From Bacteroidia bacterium (GTDB lineage: Bacteria; Bacteroidota; Bacteroidia; AKYH767-A; OLB10), in assembly GCA_013001815.1 (NCBI GenBank), contig JABDLV010000175.1, positions 1 through 39,621 on the forward strand: DNA of 39,621 nt. The letters run 5' to 3'. The notes beneath the pieces are model-generated. The model was not told where the DNA came from, searched no databases, and was given only the letters and a program-made list of their open reading frames with translations. The position numbers and the translations under genes were made by a program. Every line of letters starts with the position of its first letter. The stretch's first letter is position 1. Shown here in pieces: positions 28,258-37,887 of the stretch.

Positions 28258-29368
28258 GATATTCCTTTTCTAATTGCTTTATAATGTTTTCAATAGAAAA
28301 TAAATTCACAACATCATCAAAACCTTTACGAATAATGTTTTCTTTTAAATCTTTATCTGACATTATTAAATTCATTGCTTGATATATTGCCTCATCATTG
28401 CGGTATGGAACCAGCAGAGCATTTTTTTTATCCTCAATAAACTCTGTTGCTATGCCCGAATCTGTAAAAATACTTGGAACCTTTGAAGCCAATGCTTCAA
28501 CATAAATCTGACCAAAAGCCTCTGTATGATAATCGATTGGAACATGAGTAAAAATATCAAAACAATGATACAGTGATGCGATATCCGTTTCAAAATCTAT
28601 AATTCTATAACTCTCTTTTGGTATAGTTTCAAGTTCTTTCAAAATAGCATCTTTATATACTCCCCTAGCATTGGCCATCACCAAAACTGCATTTGGAAAG
28701 TCGATTAAAAAAATTTTAAATGCCCTCACCACATATACGGTACCCTTTTCTTCTATAAACCTGCTTATATTTCCAATTATTGGGCTAGCATCATTCAGGT
28801 TATATTTTTCCTTTATGAGTCCAATCTTATTTGAATCTCTATTTTGAAAAGCACGTAAATCAAATCCATGATGAACAACAGATACTTTTTGAGCTGAAAC
28901 ATTTTCCTTTTCAATCAATATTTCTCTTACAAGATTTGATACTGCAATAATCTTAGTTGCCATTGAATTAATCAATCTATCAAATTTTACTGCATGTGGT
29001 GCATAAACCCAATGATGCGTACTATGATGCCTAGTATGTATTCTAGTCTTTACCCTGCAAATGTATGCCGCAATTAATCCGAAAAATGAACCATCAATCA
29101 AATGAACATGAACAATACTAGGCTTCACTTTAAGAATTAGTCTAATAAGTTTTGGAATTACCCATATGTCTTTAATCTTATTTTTGTAAAAAGGAATATG
29201 ATAAGCGTCAATGTTCATATCCATTACTTTTTTCATTAGTAAAGGCTCATGTGTGTGCATAAAAACTACGGACAACTCATATTTATTTAAATCAATATGC
29301 TTGAAAGTGCTTTCAAAAGTATGGCTGCTTTCTACTAAAGATATAACGTATAGAATCTTTATTTTCAC
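28250..29368 (-). CDS. Family 4-type (GT-B) glycosyltransferase
   Basis: KPSIVHVHLIDGSFFGLIAAYICRVKTRIHTRHHSTHH...IIGNISRFIEEKGTVYVVRAFKIF...TEAFGQIYVEALASKVPSIFTDSGIATEFI. Confidence 0.9.
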   Translation of the reverse strand: MKIKILYVISLVESSHTFESTFKHIDLNKYELSVVFMHTHEPLLMKKVMDMNIDAYHIPFYKNKIKDIWVIPKLIRLILKVKPSIVHVHLIDGSFFGLIAAYICRVKTRIHTRHHSTHHWVYAPHAVKFDRLINSMATKIIAVSNLVREILIEKENVSAQKVSVVHHGFDLRAFQNRDSNKIGLIKEKYNLNDASPIIGNISRFIEEKGTVYVVRAFKIFLIDFPNAVLVMANARGVYKDAILKELETIPKESYRIIDFETDIASLYHCFDIFTHVPIDYHTEAFGQIYVEALASKVPSIFTDSGIATEFIEDKKNALLVPYRNDEAIYQAMNLIMSDKDLKENIIRKGFDDVVNLFSIENIIKQLEKEYHV

Positions 29369-29378
29369 TTAATTAAAT

Positions 29379-30323
29379 TTAATAATCATAACCTTTGTAT
29401 CCTTTATAAATAATTAATCCCGTTAGAGCATCAACCAATTTTTGATACATAAAATCTAATGATTTATAATGCGAAAGAATTTTTGCAAGAAGCAATAATA
29501 ATGGCCCAAAAGGAATCATTATTAAATAAATCAATTGCTTTACAATTGAACTTTTTTGTTTTAGCTCAGTATAGCCTATACCTACAGCATGTTTTTGAGT
29601 AATTGCGCTTTGATAGTTTTTTCTTAACCATCCATTTAATTCGAATTTATTATTTTCATTATGATACATCATAGATTTCGGGTAAATGTAAGTTCTAATT
29701 CCGCTATTCTTTACCCTTATACTAAAGTCAAAATCTTCCCATCCGGCAAATGGAAACGTCTCATCATACCCATTTAGTGCATTAAAATTTTTGCGACTAA
29801 TTAATAAGTTCGCACTCGCTACTGCGCTAGATTCAAAAAGCTCATCATCATTCCAGTTGTTTCCTTTGTTCCAACCCTTCATAGAGGTTAAATCTTTTGA
29901 ATCTAAATATCTCCCAATAGCGGTGCTTTTAATTTTTTCATGCAAATATTTTGGATAAACCCAATTCAAGTTAATAATCACATCACCCAATTCTTTAGTA
30001 AGCCGCAAATAAGTTTCTACATTTTCTTTGCTCAACCACATATCGTTATCTAAAAATAGAATCAATTCCCCTACGGCCTTGTTTGCACCAAAATTTCTAG
30101 CTGTTGCAACGCCTTTTCCATTATTATTGTAAATTCTTACTTTGTTATTAAATTCAAATTTACTTCCAAGTGGTACATAAGAATCATTCACAACAATAAT
30201 TTCAGCATTTACACTTTCAATTGCATTCACTGCTCTTTCTAAACTCTCAGTAAAAATTTCTAATCTATCCTTGGTAGGAATTACGATGGATAAAATTGGT
30301 TTATGAGTATCGGTATTATTCAA
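29379..30323 (-). CDS. Family 2 (GT-A) glycosyltransferase
   Basis: PILSIVIPTKDRLEIFTESLERAV...AEIIVVNDSY...ARNFGANKAVGELILFLDNDMWLS; FAGWEDFDFSIRVKNSG. Confidence 0.9.
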   Translation of the reverse strand: MNNTDTHKPILSIVIPTKDRLEIFTESLERAVNAIESVNAEIIVVNDSYVPLGSKFEFNNKVRIYNNNGKGVATARNFGANKAVGELILFLDNDMWLSKENVETYLRLTKELGDVIINLNWVYPKYLHEKIKSTAIGRYLDSKDLTSMKGWNKGNNWNDDELFESSAVASANLLISRKNFNALNGYDETFPFAGWEDFDFSIRVKNSGIRTYIYPKSMMYHNENNKFELNGWLRKNYQSAITQKHAVGIGYTELKQKSSIVKQLIYLIMIPFGPLLLLLAKILSHYKSLDFMYQKLVDALTGLIIYKGYKGYDY

Positions 30324-30324
30324 A

Positions 30325-31146
30325 CTATGAATTTTTTATCGAAATTAATGAAAGAACCTTATCAATAACTTTACGCATGAAAAACGGCATTGAAGTATAT
30401 ACCAATCTTCTATAATGGCGGTATAAAGTTTCAACCGGCCTTTGACTTAAATCCAATTTTACATTGTTTTCTTTTGCAATTTTAATTGCCTTTCTCATCC
30501 ATACGCCCTTAGTTACCGCCCCACACTCATAAGAAATTGGCCCATGAACTATATTAACATGTTTTATTGGTTTTAGACCTAAAACTAAATCATTTTTAAG
30601 ATTACTTCTTTGAGATGCACCAAGTTCAAACTCCCAAGGAGCTTCACCTTCTTTTATCAAATCAGTTAGAAATTCCTTTTTCCAAAGCGCAATTTGTAAA
30701 TCAACTCGGTATTCCGATCCCTTTTCTAAGTTTAATATGTCAGGATTCTTATTAATAATTTTTCCTGGTCTTAATTGATTATAAAGCTCGGGAAATATAC
30801 CCAATCGAATAAATGAAGCATTCTGCTTATAATATTCTTCAATTAAACTATCTAGCCAAGGAGTATCAACAAAATCATATAAAAAGTAATCTTCTAGAAT
30901 TACTATTACATGGTTCTCTTGAATTTTATTTAATACGATTTTTAGTTCTGATGACCAGTTAGATTTTTCATTGCTTTTTAATGTTGTAACTCTATCATTA
31001 TTAAAATCTTTAAAATTGGTTGTTAGATATACTTTGTATGGACAATCTGGCCAATATTTAAAGAATAATTCAAAAAATGGATGCCATAAATCAGAATATG
31101 AATCGCAAGACAATACCAATACTGCAATTTTATTGTTCGAACTCAT
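30325..31146 (-). CDS. Hypothetical, likely glycosyltransferase-like protein of the polysaccharide cluster
   Basis: IAVLVLSCDSYSDLWHPFFELFFKYWPDCPYKVYLTTN...VIVILEDYFLYDFVDTPWLDSLIEEYY; directly upstream of three GT genes on the same strand. Confidence 0.6.
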   Translation of the reverse strand: MSSNNKIAVLVLSCDSYSDLWHPFFELFFKYWPDCPYKVYLTTNFKDFNNDRVTTLKSNEKSNWSSELKIVLNKIQENHVIVILEDYFLYDFVDTPWLDSLIEEYYKQNASFIRLGIFPELYNQLRPGKIINKNPDILNLEKGSEYRVDLQIALWKKEFLTDLIKEGEAPWEFELGASQRSNLKNDLVLGLKPIKHVNIVHGPISYECGAVTKGVWMRKAIKIAKENNVKLDLSQRPVETLYRHYRRLVYTSMPFFMRKVIDKVLSLISIKNS

Positions 31147-31311
31147 AAAGTTATCTGATAATAGATTCTGATTAAATTTAGTTGAGAAAAAGTAAATTTA
31201 AAATAATAATTAGCTCTATTAATAGTTCACAACTATAAATTTCAATTATAGATTACATTATTTATTAATAGAATATCTCTACTTTCATTCCTAATAAAAT
31301 TTTAAATAATA

Positions 31312-33201
31312 ATGTGCGGAATTGCCGGTTTTATGTCATTCAAAAAAGATATCTCTGAACAAGAGTTTCTATCAGCATTAGACAAAACGGAACACCGAGG
31401 TCCGGATTTTTCTGCAATTTTTCGTTCTGAAATTGGTTTTCTTGGACATAATCGTTTAAAAATTTTAGACTTAAGTGACAATGCTAATCAACCAATGCAC
31501 TCTCATAATGAAAGATATGTGACTGTGTACAATGGCGAGGTTTATAATTTTGAAGAACTTTCTCAAAGTCTAGAAAAAGGTGCTCAATCCTTAACAACAA
31601 CGTGCGACACTGAAGTTATACTTGAACTTTTTTCTGAAACAGGGGTTAACTTCCTTACCGAATTAAATGGAATGTTTTCAATTGCTATTTATGACAAGAT
31701 TGAGCATGAACTTTATTTATCAATTGACAAAATTGGCATTAAACCACTTTATTACTATTGGGATGGAGAACAGTTAGCCTTTTCATCTGAATTGAAAAAT
31801 TTAACAGCCTTACAAACTTTAAATTTTAGCATTAACAATGAGGCGATAAAATTATTTTTGCACATGGGTTTTATTCCCGCACCTCATACTATTTATAATA
31901 ATATTAAGAAGCTTGAGCCTGGGAGCTATATAAAATTTAATGATAAGGGTTTAGAGTTAAAGCAATACTGGAACGCAAATAATAAACTAAATGATGAAAT
32001 AATTTCTGATGAAACTGAAGCAATTAATAAATTAGATGAACTGTTATCATCTTCAGTAAAGTATCGTTTAAAAAGCGATGTGCCTTATGGTGTTTTCCTG
32101 AGCGGTGGCATAGACTCAAGTGTAGTTGCTGCTAAAACAGTAGAAGTTTCAAACGATAAGATTAATACGTTCACAATTGGATTTAAGGAAAGCCAGTTTA
32201 ATGAAGCAGACATTGCCAAAAAAGTGGCAAACGCCTTGAATACAAACCATCATGAATTCATGGTAACTCACAAAGAGGCAATTGACTTGGTTGAGTCTAT
32301 CATTGATTGTTATGACGAACCATATGCTGATAGCTCATCAATTCCTACAATGCTTGTATCAAAAATGGCAAGTAAACATGTTACTGTTGTATTGTCTGGT
32401 GAAGGTGGAGATGAGCTGTTTCACGGTTATGGTGCTTACCAGTGGGCAGAAAGGTTAGCCAACCCATTATTACATAATTTCAAAAAACCCCTAAGTTTAA
32501 TATTAAATCAATTACCTAATAGATATAAAAGAGTTTCAAAATTGCTCGATTATAATACTAATACATTTTTACCAGCTCACATTTTTAGTCAAGAGCAATA
32601 CTTTTTTACTGAGAATGAACTCGGAAACTTGCTGAGTGAATCATTCTTTAATAACTCAGACACATTAGAAAACTCTTCTTTAAAATTTAACAATTTATCC
32701 AATTCCAATAATAGCCTGAATGAAAGAGTAATTAGTCCATCTGAAAAACAGGCAATTTTTGAGTTGCAATGTACATTGCCGGGTGATCTCTTAACAAAAA
32801 TTGATAGGGCAACCATGAAGTATTCTATAGAAGGCAGAGTACCACTTTTGGATTATAGGATTGTGGAGTTCGCACTTAATTTAGATCCTTCACTAAAAGT
32901 TAAGAATGGTGACAGGAAACATATTTTGAAGAAAGTGCTATATAGACATTTATCAGTGGATCTTTTTAATCGAAAGAAGCAAGGCTTTGCTTTACCTATT
33001 AAAAAATGGCTTAATAGCGAATTAAAATATTTAATTGAAGAAAATCTAAGCAAAGGCGCGGTTGAAAGTATTGGAATACTCAATTACAAATACGTGAGCA
33101 AGTTAGTTTCGCAATATAGAAGCGGGCATGAGTACTTGTTTAATAGAATTTGGTCAATAATTATTTTACAATTATGGATGAAAAAAAATAGAACTGACTA
33201 A
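31312..33201 (+). CDS. asnB: Asparagine synthase (glutamine-hydrolysing) family amidotransferase
   Basis: N-terminal MCGIAGFMSF with Cys2 nucleophile, HRGPDFSAIF, YNGEVYNFEEL; synthetase PP-loop VFLSGGIDSSVVAAKTVE; LSGEGGDELFHGY; LLDYRIVEFAL. Confidence 0.95.
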   Translation: MCGIAGFMSFKKDISEQEFLSALDKTEHRGPDFSAIFRSEIGFLGHNRLKILDLSDNANQPMHSHNERYVTVYNGEVYNFEELSQSLEKGAQSLTTTCDTEVILELFSETGVNFLTELNGMFSIAIYDKIEHELYLSIDKIGIKPLYYYWDGEQLAFSSELKNLTALQTLNFSINNEAIKLFLHMGFIPAPHTIYNNIKKLEPGSYIKFNDKGLELKQYWNANNKLNDEIISDETEAINKLDELLSSSVKYRLKSDVPYGVFLSGGIDSSVVAAKTVEVSNDKINTFTIGFKESQFNEADIAKKVANALNTNHHEFMVTHKEAIDLVESIIDCYDEPYADSSSIPTMLVSKMASKHVTVVLSGEGGDELFHGYGAYQWAERLANPLLHNFKKPLSLILNQLPNRYKRVSKLLDYNTNTFLPAHIFSQEQYFFTENELGNLLSESFFNNSDTLENSSLKFNNLSNSNNSLNERVISPSEKQAIFELQCTLPGDLLTKIDRATMKYSIEGRVPLLDYRIVEFALNLDPSLKVKNGDRKHILKKVLYRHLSVDLFNRKKQGFALPIKKWLNSELKYLIEENLSKGAVESIGILNYKYVSKLVSQYRSGHEYLFNRIWSIIILQLWMKKNRTD

Positions 33202-34571
33202 GTTTTTACAGGGTCCAATTTTGATATTTTCATTTTTCTAGTGATGATTTTTTCTTTAGCTTTTTTATGAAAGTCTAATAAAATGTACAAACTCGCAATA
33301 TAAAAAGGTATTAACGGTATTTTGTATCTAACCAAGCTTCCAAAATTTGAAGTGGAAATACCAACTGAGAATGCAAAAAATAAACTAAAGACAATTGAAA
33401 ATATTAAGAGGCCATTTTGAGATGCATATGTAAATATTTTATAAACTTTGAGTTTAACAATTACAAGCATAGTTAAAAAAAGAAAAAATAAATTTTCTAA
33501 TCCAGACAAAAACATAACTGGGTTATTTGCTTCCCAAATGTATGGCCTATACAACGCTGCGTTTAAAGCCAAGTGAGATTTAGATAGCATGCTTGGTAAA
33601 TTAGCATCAAAATCTCCGATATCAAATGAATTACCCAGGTAATGCTCACTTTTTAAATCTTGTTGCGTAAGAACTGCTTTTTCCAATATTCTGTCAAACG
33701 AATACTGTTCCATGCTAGAATTTAAAAAAGCTAATATTCCAAAACTAAAACCTGCTGCCATTAAAAGCAAAAATGGAATTGCCAGATACCTTACCATAGA
33801 ACCTTTAATACTATTGGTTACATAGATGAATATCCATAATATTGAACTTGGCAGTAAGGCAACCAAAATGTAGGGCTTTATTGATATAATAACGAATATT
33901 GATGCTAGTATTGTTATTATATTTCCAAAAGAAAAGTTCTTTTTTACTAGAATAAAGTAAAAGCTATAGACAAAATATCCCAATGCGCTATATGTAATTG
34001 TGTCTTTTAATAATCCAGAACCCCAAAAAAATGCAGATGGGATAAACAATACAGCTATTGCCATTTGCTTATTTAAATGTGGAAATTCAGTATAAAACAC
34101 TTTATACATTTTCCATATACCAATAAACGAAATCCATGAAATGATTAAAGTTGTAACAACAAAACTTCTAAACGAAAGTGTAACAATTAAATTTGTGATT
34201 CGAACAACGTTATACGTTTGAGAATCTCTATAGTAAGTAGGAATTCCAGTTTGATCATCAAATAAAAACAAACTCCTCCAATTAATACCATTAATCATTA
34301 CATCCATATAACTAATGATATTGGAAAACATTAATTTAGAGTAACAAACACCATCGTTAAAATATGCATGTGTATCTCCTCCATCGTAATAAAATGAATA
34401 CACGAGAACAAGTGAAATACCCCCAAAAAGTTTTAATGATAATCCAATCAAATAATACTTGTATTCTGGGTTTTCTCCAATACGCCTGTTTCTAATTAAT
34501 ATAGAAAACATAATAATGAAGAACAGTATTATTGGCCCAAGGGTAAGATCAACTAGAGATATGTATTTCAT
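33198..34571 (-). CDS. Polytopic membrane protein, candidate O-antigen/exopolysaccharide polymerase (Wzy-like)
   Basis: Many predicted TM segments; located inside the polysaccharide cluster between asnB and a GT4 gene. Confidence 0.6.
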   Translation of the reverse strand: MKYISLVDLTLGPIILFFIIMFSILIRNRRIGENPEYKYYLIGLSLKLFGGISLVLVYSFYYDGGDTHAYFNDGVCYSKLMFSNIISYMDVMINGINWRSLFLFDDQTGIPTYYRDSQTYNVVRITNLIVTLSFRSFVVTTLIISWISFIGIWKMYKVFYTEFPHLNKQMAIAVLFIPSAFFWGSGLLKDTITYSALGYFVYSFYFILVKKNFSFGNIITILASIFVIISIKPYILVALLPSSILWIFIYVTNSIKGSMVRYLAIPFLLLMAAGFSFGILAFLNSSMEQYSFDRILEKAVLTQQDLKSEHYLGNSFDIGDFDANLPSMLSKSHLALNAALYRPYIWEANNPVMFLSGLENLFFLFLTMLVIVKLKVYKIFTYASQNGLLIFSIVFSLFFAFSVGISTSNFGSLVRYKIPLIPFYIASLYILLDFHKKAKEKIITRKMKISKLDPVKT

Positions 34572-34604
34572 CTATTAAATTAGATATTTACAAAATTAGC
34601 GTTA

Positions 34605-35861
34605 TTGCAACCAATAAAACGACTTAATTTGAAAGCATTATATATAAGCTACGATGGAATGACTGACCCTTTAGGGCAGTCACAAGTAATGCCATATTTA
34701 TTTGAGCTTTCTAATTGCGGTTACGAAATTACCCTTATAAGTTTTGAAAAAGAAATCGTTTACCAAAAAAACAGAGCAATTATTCAAGACAAATTATGCC
34801 AAAACAACATTAAATGGGTTCCATTAAATTATACCAAACGACCGCCAGTATTATCTACTATTTGGGATATTATTAAACTAAGAAAAGAAGTTTTTAAACT
34901 ATACAAAACTCACAATTATAAACTGGTGCATTGCAGAAGTTATATCTCTGCTCTAGTTGGCTTAAGTTGCAAACAGAAATATAACAGCTACTTTGTATTT
35001 GACATGCGCGGATTTTGGGCAGATGAGAGGGTGGATGGCAAAATTTGGAAGTTGATAAATCCTATCTACTCATTGATATATGGTTATTTCAAAAGAAAAG
35101 AAATAAAATTTTTACATAACGCAGACCATATTGTTGTATTAACTCACGAGGCTAAAAAGATTGTTAGCGGATGGCTAAAAAATTACAAATCAGCAGATAA
35201 TATTTCCGTAATACCATGCAGTGTAAATATGAATCTGTTTGACTATAATCACATTGACACAAAGCTGGTAAATGAAAAAGGACAAAGCTTAAGTTTACAA
35301 GCTGATGATTTTGTTTTAGGATACATTGGCTCAATTGGCACTTGGTATATGTTACCGGAAATGTTATCCTTTTTCAAATTATTAAAATCAAAGAGACCAG
35401 GTGCAAAATTTTTATTTGTTACTAAAGAAAAGAAAGAATTCATCATTGAAGAAGCTATTAAACAAGGCCTAGGTGAATCTGACATAATCATAACCCCATC
35501 TGAATTAGAACATATACCGTACTACTCTAGTTTGTTTTCTGCTTCTATATTTTTTATAAAACCATGTTTCTCCAAAAAAGCTTCATCACCCACTAAACAA
35601 GGTGAGTTAATGAGTATGGGTATTCCAATTATTTGCAACAGCGGAATTGGCGATACTGATTTAATAATTAATGAAAGTGATTCGGGAATTCTGATTAATG
35701 ATTTTACAACCGAAGAATACGAAAAAGCTATTTCAAAAATTGATGCTTCACTTTTAATTGACAAAAAACAAAGCCGAGAAGTAGCCGCTAAATATTATGA
35801 TTTAAAAAAGGCCACTGATACATATATTCAGATTTATAAAGAAGCAGAATTGAATCAGTGA
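34605..35861 (+). CDS. Family 4-type (GT-B) glycosyltransferase, apparent TTG start
   Basis: LKALYISYDGMTDPLGQSQVMPYLFELSNCGYEITLISFEKE...HADHIVVLTHEAKKIV-like region...VIPCSVNMNLF...LGYIGSIGTWYMLPEML...PTKQGELMSMGIPIICNSGIGDTDLII. Confidence 0.88.
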   Translation: MQPIKRLNLKALYISYDGMTDPLGQSQVMPYLFELSNCGYEITLISFEKEIVYQKNRAIIQDKLCQNNIKWVPLNYTKRPPVLSTIWDIIKLRKEVFKLYKTHNYKLVHCRSYISALVGLSCKQKYNSYFVFDMRGFWADERVDGKIWKLINPIYSLIYGYFKRKEIKFLHNADHIVVLTHEAKKIVSGWLKNYKSADNISVIPCSVNMNLFDYNHIDTKLVNEKGQSLSLQADDFVLGYIGSIGTWYMLPEMLSFFKLLKSKRPGAKFLFVTKEKKEFIIEEAIKQGLGESDIIITPSELEHIPYYSSLFSASIFFIKPCFSKKASSPTKQGELMSMGIPIICNSGIGDTDLIINESDSGILINDFTTEEYEKAISKIDASLLIDKKQSREVAAKYYDLKKATDTYIQIYKEAELNQ

Positions 35862-36322
35862 TGATAAGGTATTTTGTTTAAGACTGTGTATCCGCGGTAC
35901 AATTGTTCTAATAATATAAGTTGCGCCATATCATGAGTAAAAGTAAACTCGGACATGGATATTTTATGATTCGCCCTTTTTTTCAACTCATCACTTACCC
36001 CATACGCACCGCCAATCAAAAAAATGGTCTTTCCTCCAAATCCATTTATGTTCTTATCAATGAATTTAGAAAACTGCAGTGTATTGTATGATTTTCCTCC
36101 AATTTCTAAAAGAATCAAATTGTCTTGTTTATCAATTTGAGAAAGGAGTTTTAGGCTTTCTGCATTTACTATTTGAATTTCATCTTTGGACTTAATTTTG
36201 GGACTAGGCAATCTGTTAATTTTGAATTTGACAAAATGCTTTATCCTTTTTTCATACTCGGCAATTCCTTCATTCACAAAACCTTGCTTAACTTTTCCAA
36301 TTACTAATAATTCTACCTTCAT
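35855..36322 (-). CDS. rlmH: 23S rRNA (pseudouridine1915-N3)-methyltransferase RlmH
   Basis: MKVELLVIGKVKQGFVNEGIAEYEKRIKHFVKFKI...NLILLEIGGKSYNTLQFSKFI...FLIGGAYGVSDELKKRANHKISMSEFTFTHDMAQLILLEQLYRGYTVLNKIPYHH. Confidence 0.97.
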   Translation of the reverse strand: MKVELLVIGKVKQGFVNEGIAEYEKRIKHFVKFKINRLPSPKIKSKDEIQIVNAESLKLLSQIDKQDNLILLEIGGKSYNTLQFSKFIDKNINGFGGKTIFLIGGAYGVSDELKKRANHKISMSEFTFTHDMAQLILLEQLYRGYTVLNKIPYHH

Positions 36323-36538
36323 ACTTAAATTACTGAATATCAGCCATATAGATTCTTAACATAAGAATCATATTGATTTTCACAAAGATATTTTTATTTT
36401 AGCTTGAGCGCACGTATCCATATAGAGATTGTTTCGTAAACCAGAGTAAGAGAAACAATAAAGTTGCCTTTATTATTAACTCCCCATCTTTGATTTGGCG
36501 TGATTATTGCGGCCTTTATAGAATAAGCTAAAATCAGC

Positions 36539-36931
36539 ATGAAAAAAACGAAGTATATACTTATATTCCTGGTAATGAGCGCATTAGCGGTTTACGCCTT
36601 TGGTGATATTTACACTACTGTGGGAAATGCTATAAAAAAAGGCGATGCAAAAGCCCTTTCTGCACATTTTAGTTCAAAAGTTGATTTAACTATTTTGAAC
36701 AAAGAAGATGTGTATAGCAAGTCTCAAGCTGAGCAAATTCTTGTTGCCTTTTTTAACAAGAATAAACCTTCAGACTTTAAGATTATGCACAAAGGAGTGT
36801 CTAAAGAAGGCGCTAAATATGCTATTGGAAACTTAAAGACAACCAATGGCCTTACCTTTAGAACTTACTTTTTTATCAAATCGCACATGGGTTCAGAAAT
36901 TGTACACGAACTTCGATTTGAAAAGGAATAA
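36539..36931 (+). CDS. DUF4783 domain-containing exported protein
   Basis: Signal peptide then DIYTTVGNAIKKGDAKALSAHFSSKVDLTILNKEDVYSKSQAEQILVAFFNKNKPSDFKIMHKG; position just upstream of nadC fits DUF4783 family members. Confidence 0.8.
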   Translation: MKKTKYILIFLVMSALAVYAFGDIYTTVGNAIKKGDAKALSAHFSSKVDLTILNKEDVYSKSQAEQILVAFFNKNKPSDFKIMHKGVSKEGAKYAIGNLKTTNGLTFRTYFFIKSHMGSEIVHELRFEKE

Positions 36932-36972
36932 GACATTCAGATAACTCATATACCGATCCTTATTTGATCGAT

Positions 36973-37004
36973 AAAAGCCGTTTTTAATAAAAACGGCTTT
37001 TTTA
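36973..37004 (+). terminator. Strong Rho-independent-like terminator between the DUF4783 gene and nadC
   Basis: AAAAGCCGTTTTT-AAT-AAAAACGGCTTTT: perfect 13-bp stem with T-run. Confidence 0.85.
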
Positions 37005-37040
37005 TTTCAAGCTCTTTTGAATAAACTTTACTTTTAACGA

Positions 37041-37883
37041 ATGAACACAGAATTACTCAAAAAGTTTGTTGATGAAGCAATCTTAGAAGATATAAAGGAT
37101 GGAGATCATACTTCATTAGCATGCATACCTTCAACTGCTAAATCCGGAGCTAAGCTATTGGTTAAAGAGGATGGAATTATTGCCGGCATTGAATTAGCAG
37201 AATTTATATTTAATCAATTCGATAATTCGCTGGAACTAAATTTTACTAATAAAGATGGCGATAAAGTTAGCGTAGGTGACATTGCGTTTACAGTGCATGG
37301 AAAAGCACAGGCTATTTTAATGGCAGAACGCTTAGTGCTTAATTGCATGCAAAGAATGAGTGGAATTGCAAGCATAACCAATAAATATGTTGAGAAAATA
37401 AAAGGAACAAATTGTAAAGTATTAGATACTAGAAAAACGACTCCTCATTTTAGGTATCTTGAAAAATGGGCTGTAAGAATTGGCGGAGGAACTAATCATA
37501 GAATGGGATTGTACGATATGATGATGATTAAAGACAATCATATTGAATATGCCGGTGGAATTGCCAAGGCAATTGAATCTGCCAATAACTATTTAAGAGA
37601 CAAAAACTTAAAATTGAAAATAGAAATTGAAACAAGAAACTTAAATGAAGTTGAACAAGTAGTTTCAATTGGTGGCGTTGACAGAATCATGCTTGATAAT
37701 TTTAAACCGTCAAACACTCAAGAAGCAGTGAAATACATAAATTCAAGGTATGAAACAGAGGCATCAGGCGGTATAACTTTAGATACGATTAGAGATTATG
37801 CTGAAACAGGTGTTGATTATGTTTCTGTTGGTGCACTCACCCATTCTTATAAAAGCATGGACCTTAGTTTAAAAGCGATTTAA
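37041..37883 (+). CDS. nadC: Nicotinate-nucleotide diphosphorylase (carboxylating)
   Basis: EDIKDGDHTSLACIPSTAKSGAKLLVKEDGIIAGIELAE, LVLNCMQRMSGIASITNKYV, VLDTRKTTPHFRYLEKWAVRIGGGTNHRMGLYDMMMIKDNHI, EASGGITLDTIRDYAETGVDYVSVGALTHS. Confidence 0.98.
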   Translation: MNTELLKKFVDEAILEDIKDGDHTSLACIPSTAKSGAKLLVKEDGIIAGIELAEFIFNQFDNSLELNFTNKDGDKVSVGDIAFTVHGKAQAILMAERLVLNCMQRMSGIASITNKYVEKIKGTNCKVLDTRKTTPHFRYLEKWAVRIGGGTNHRMGLYDMMMIKDNHIEYAGGIAKAIESANNYLRDKNLKLKIEIETRNLNEVEQVVSIGGVDRIMLDNFKPSNTQEAVKYINSRYETEASGGITLDTIRDYAETGVDYVSVGALTHSYKSMDLSLKAI

Positions 37884-37887
37884 ATAA

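Noticed and set aside
31147-31311. Very AT-rich intergenic region with CTATAA...TTATAG dyad between divergent genes
   Set aside because: Short palindromes are expected by chance in such AT-rich DNA; probably just the divergent promoter region.
27355-35861. Polysaccharide cluster considered as a mobile island
   Set aside because: No integrase, transposase, tRNA or flanking direct repeats visible; mixed strand orientation alone is not enough.
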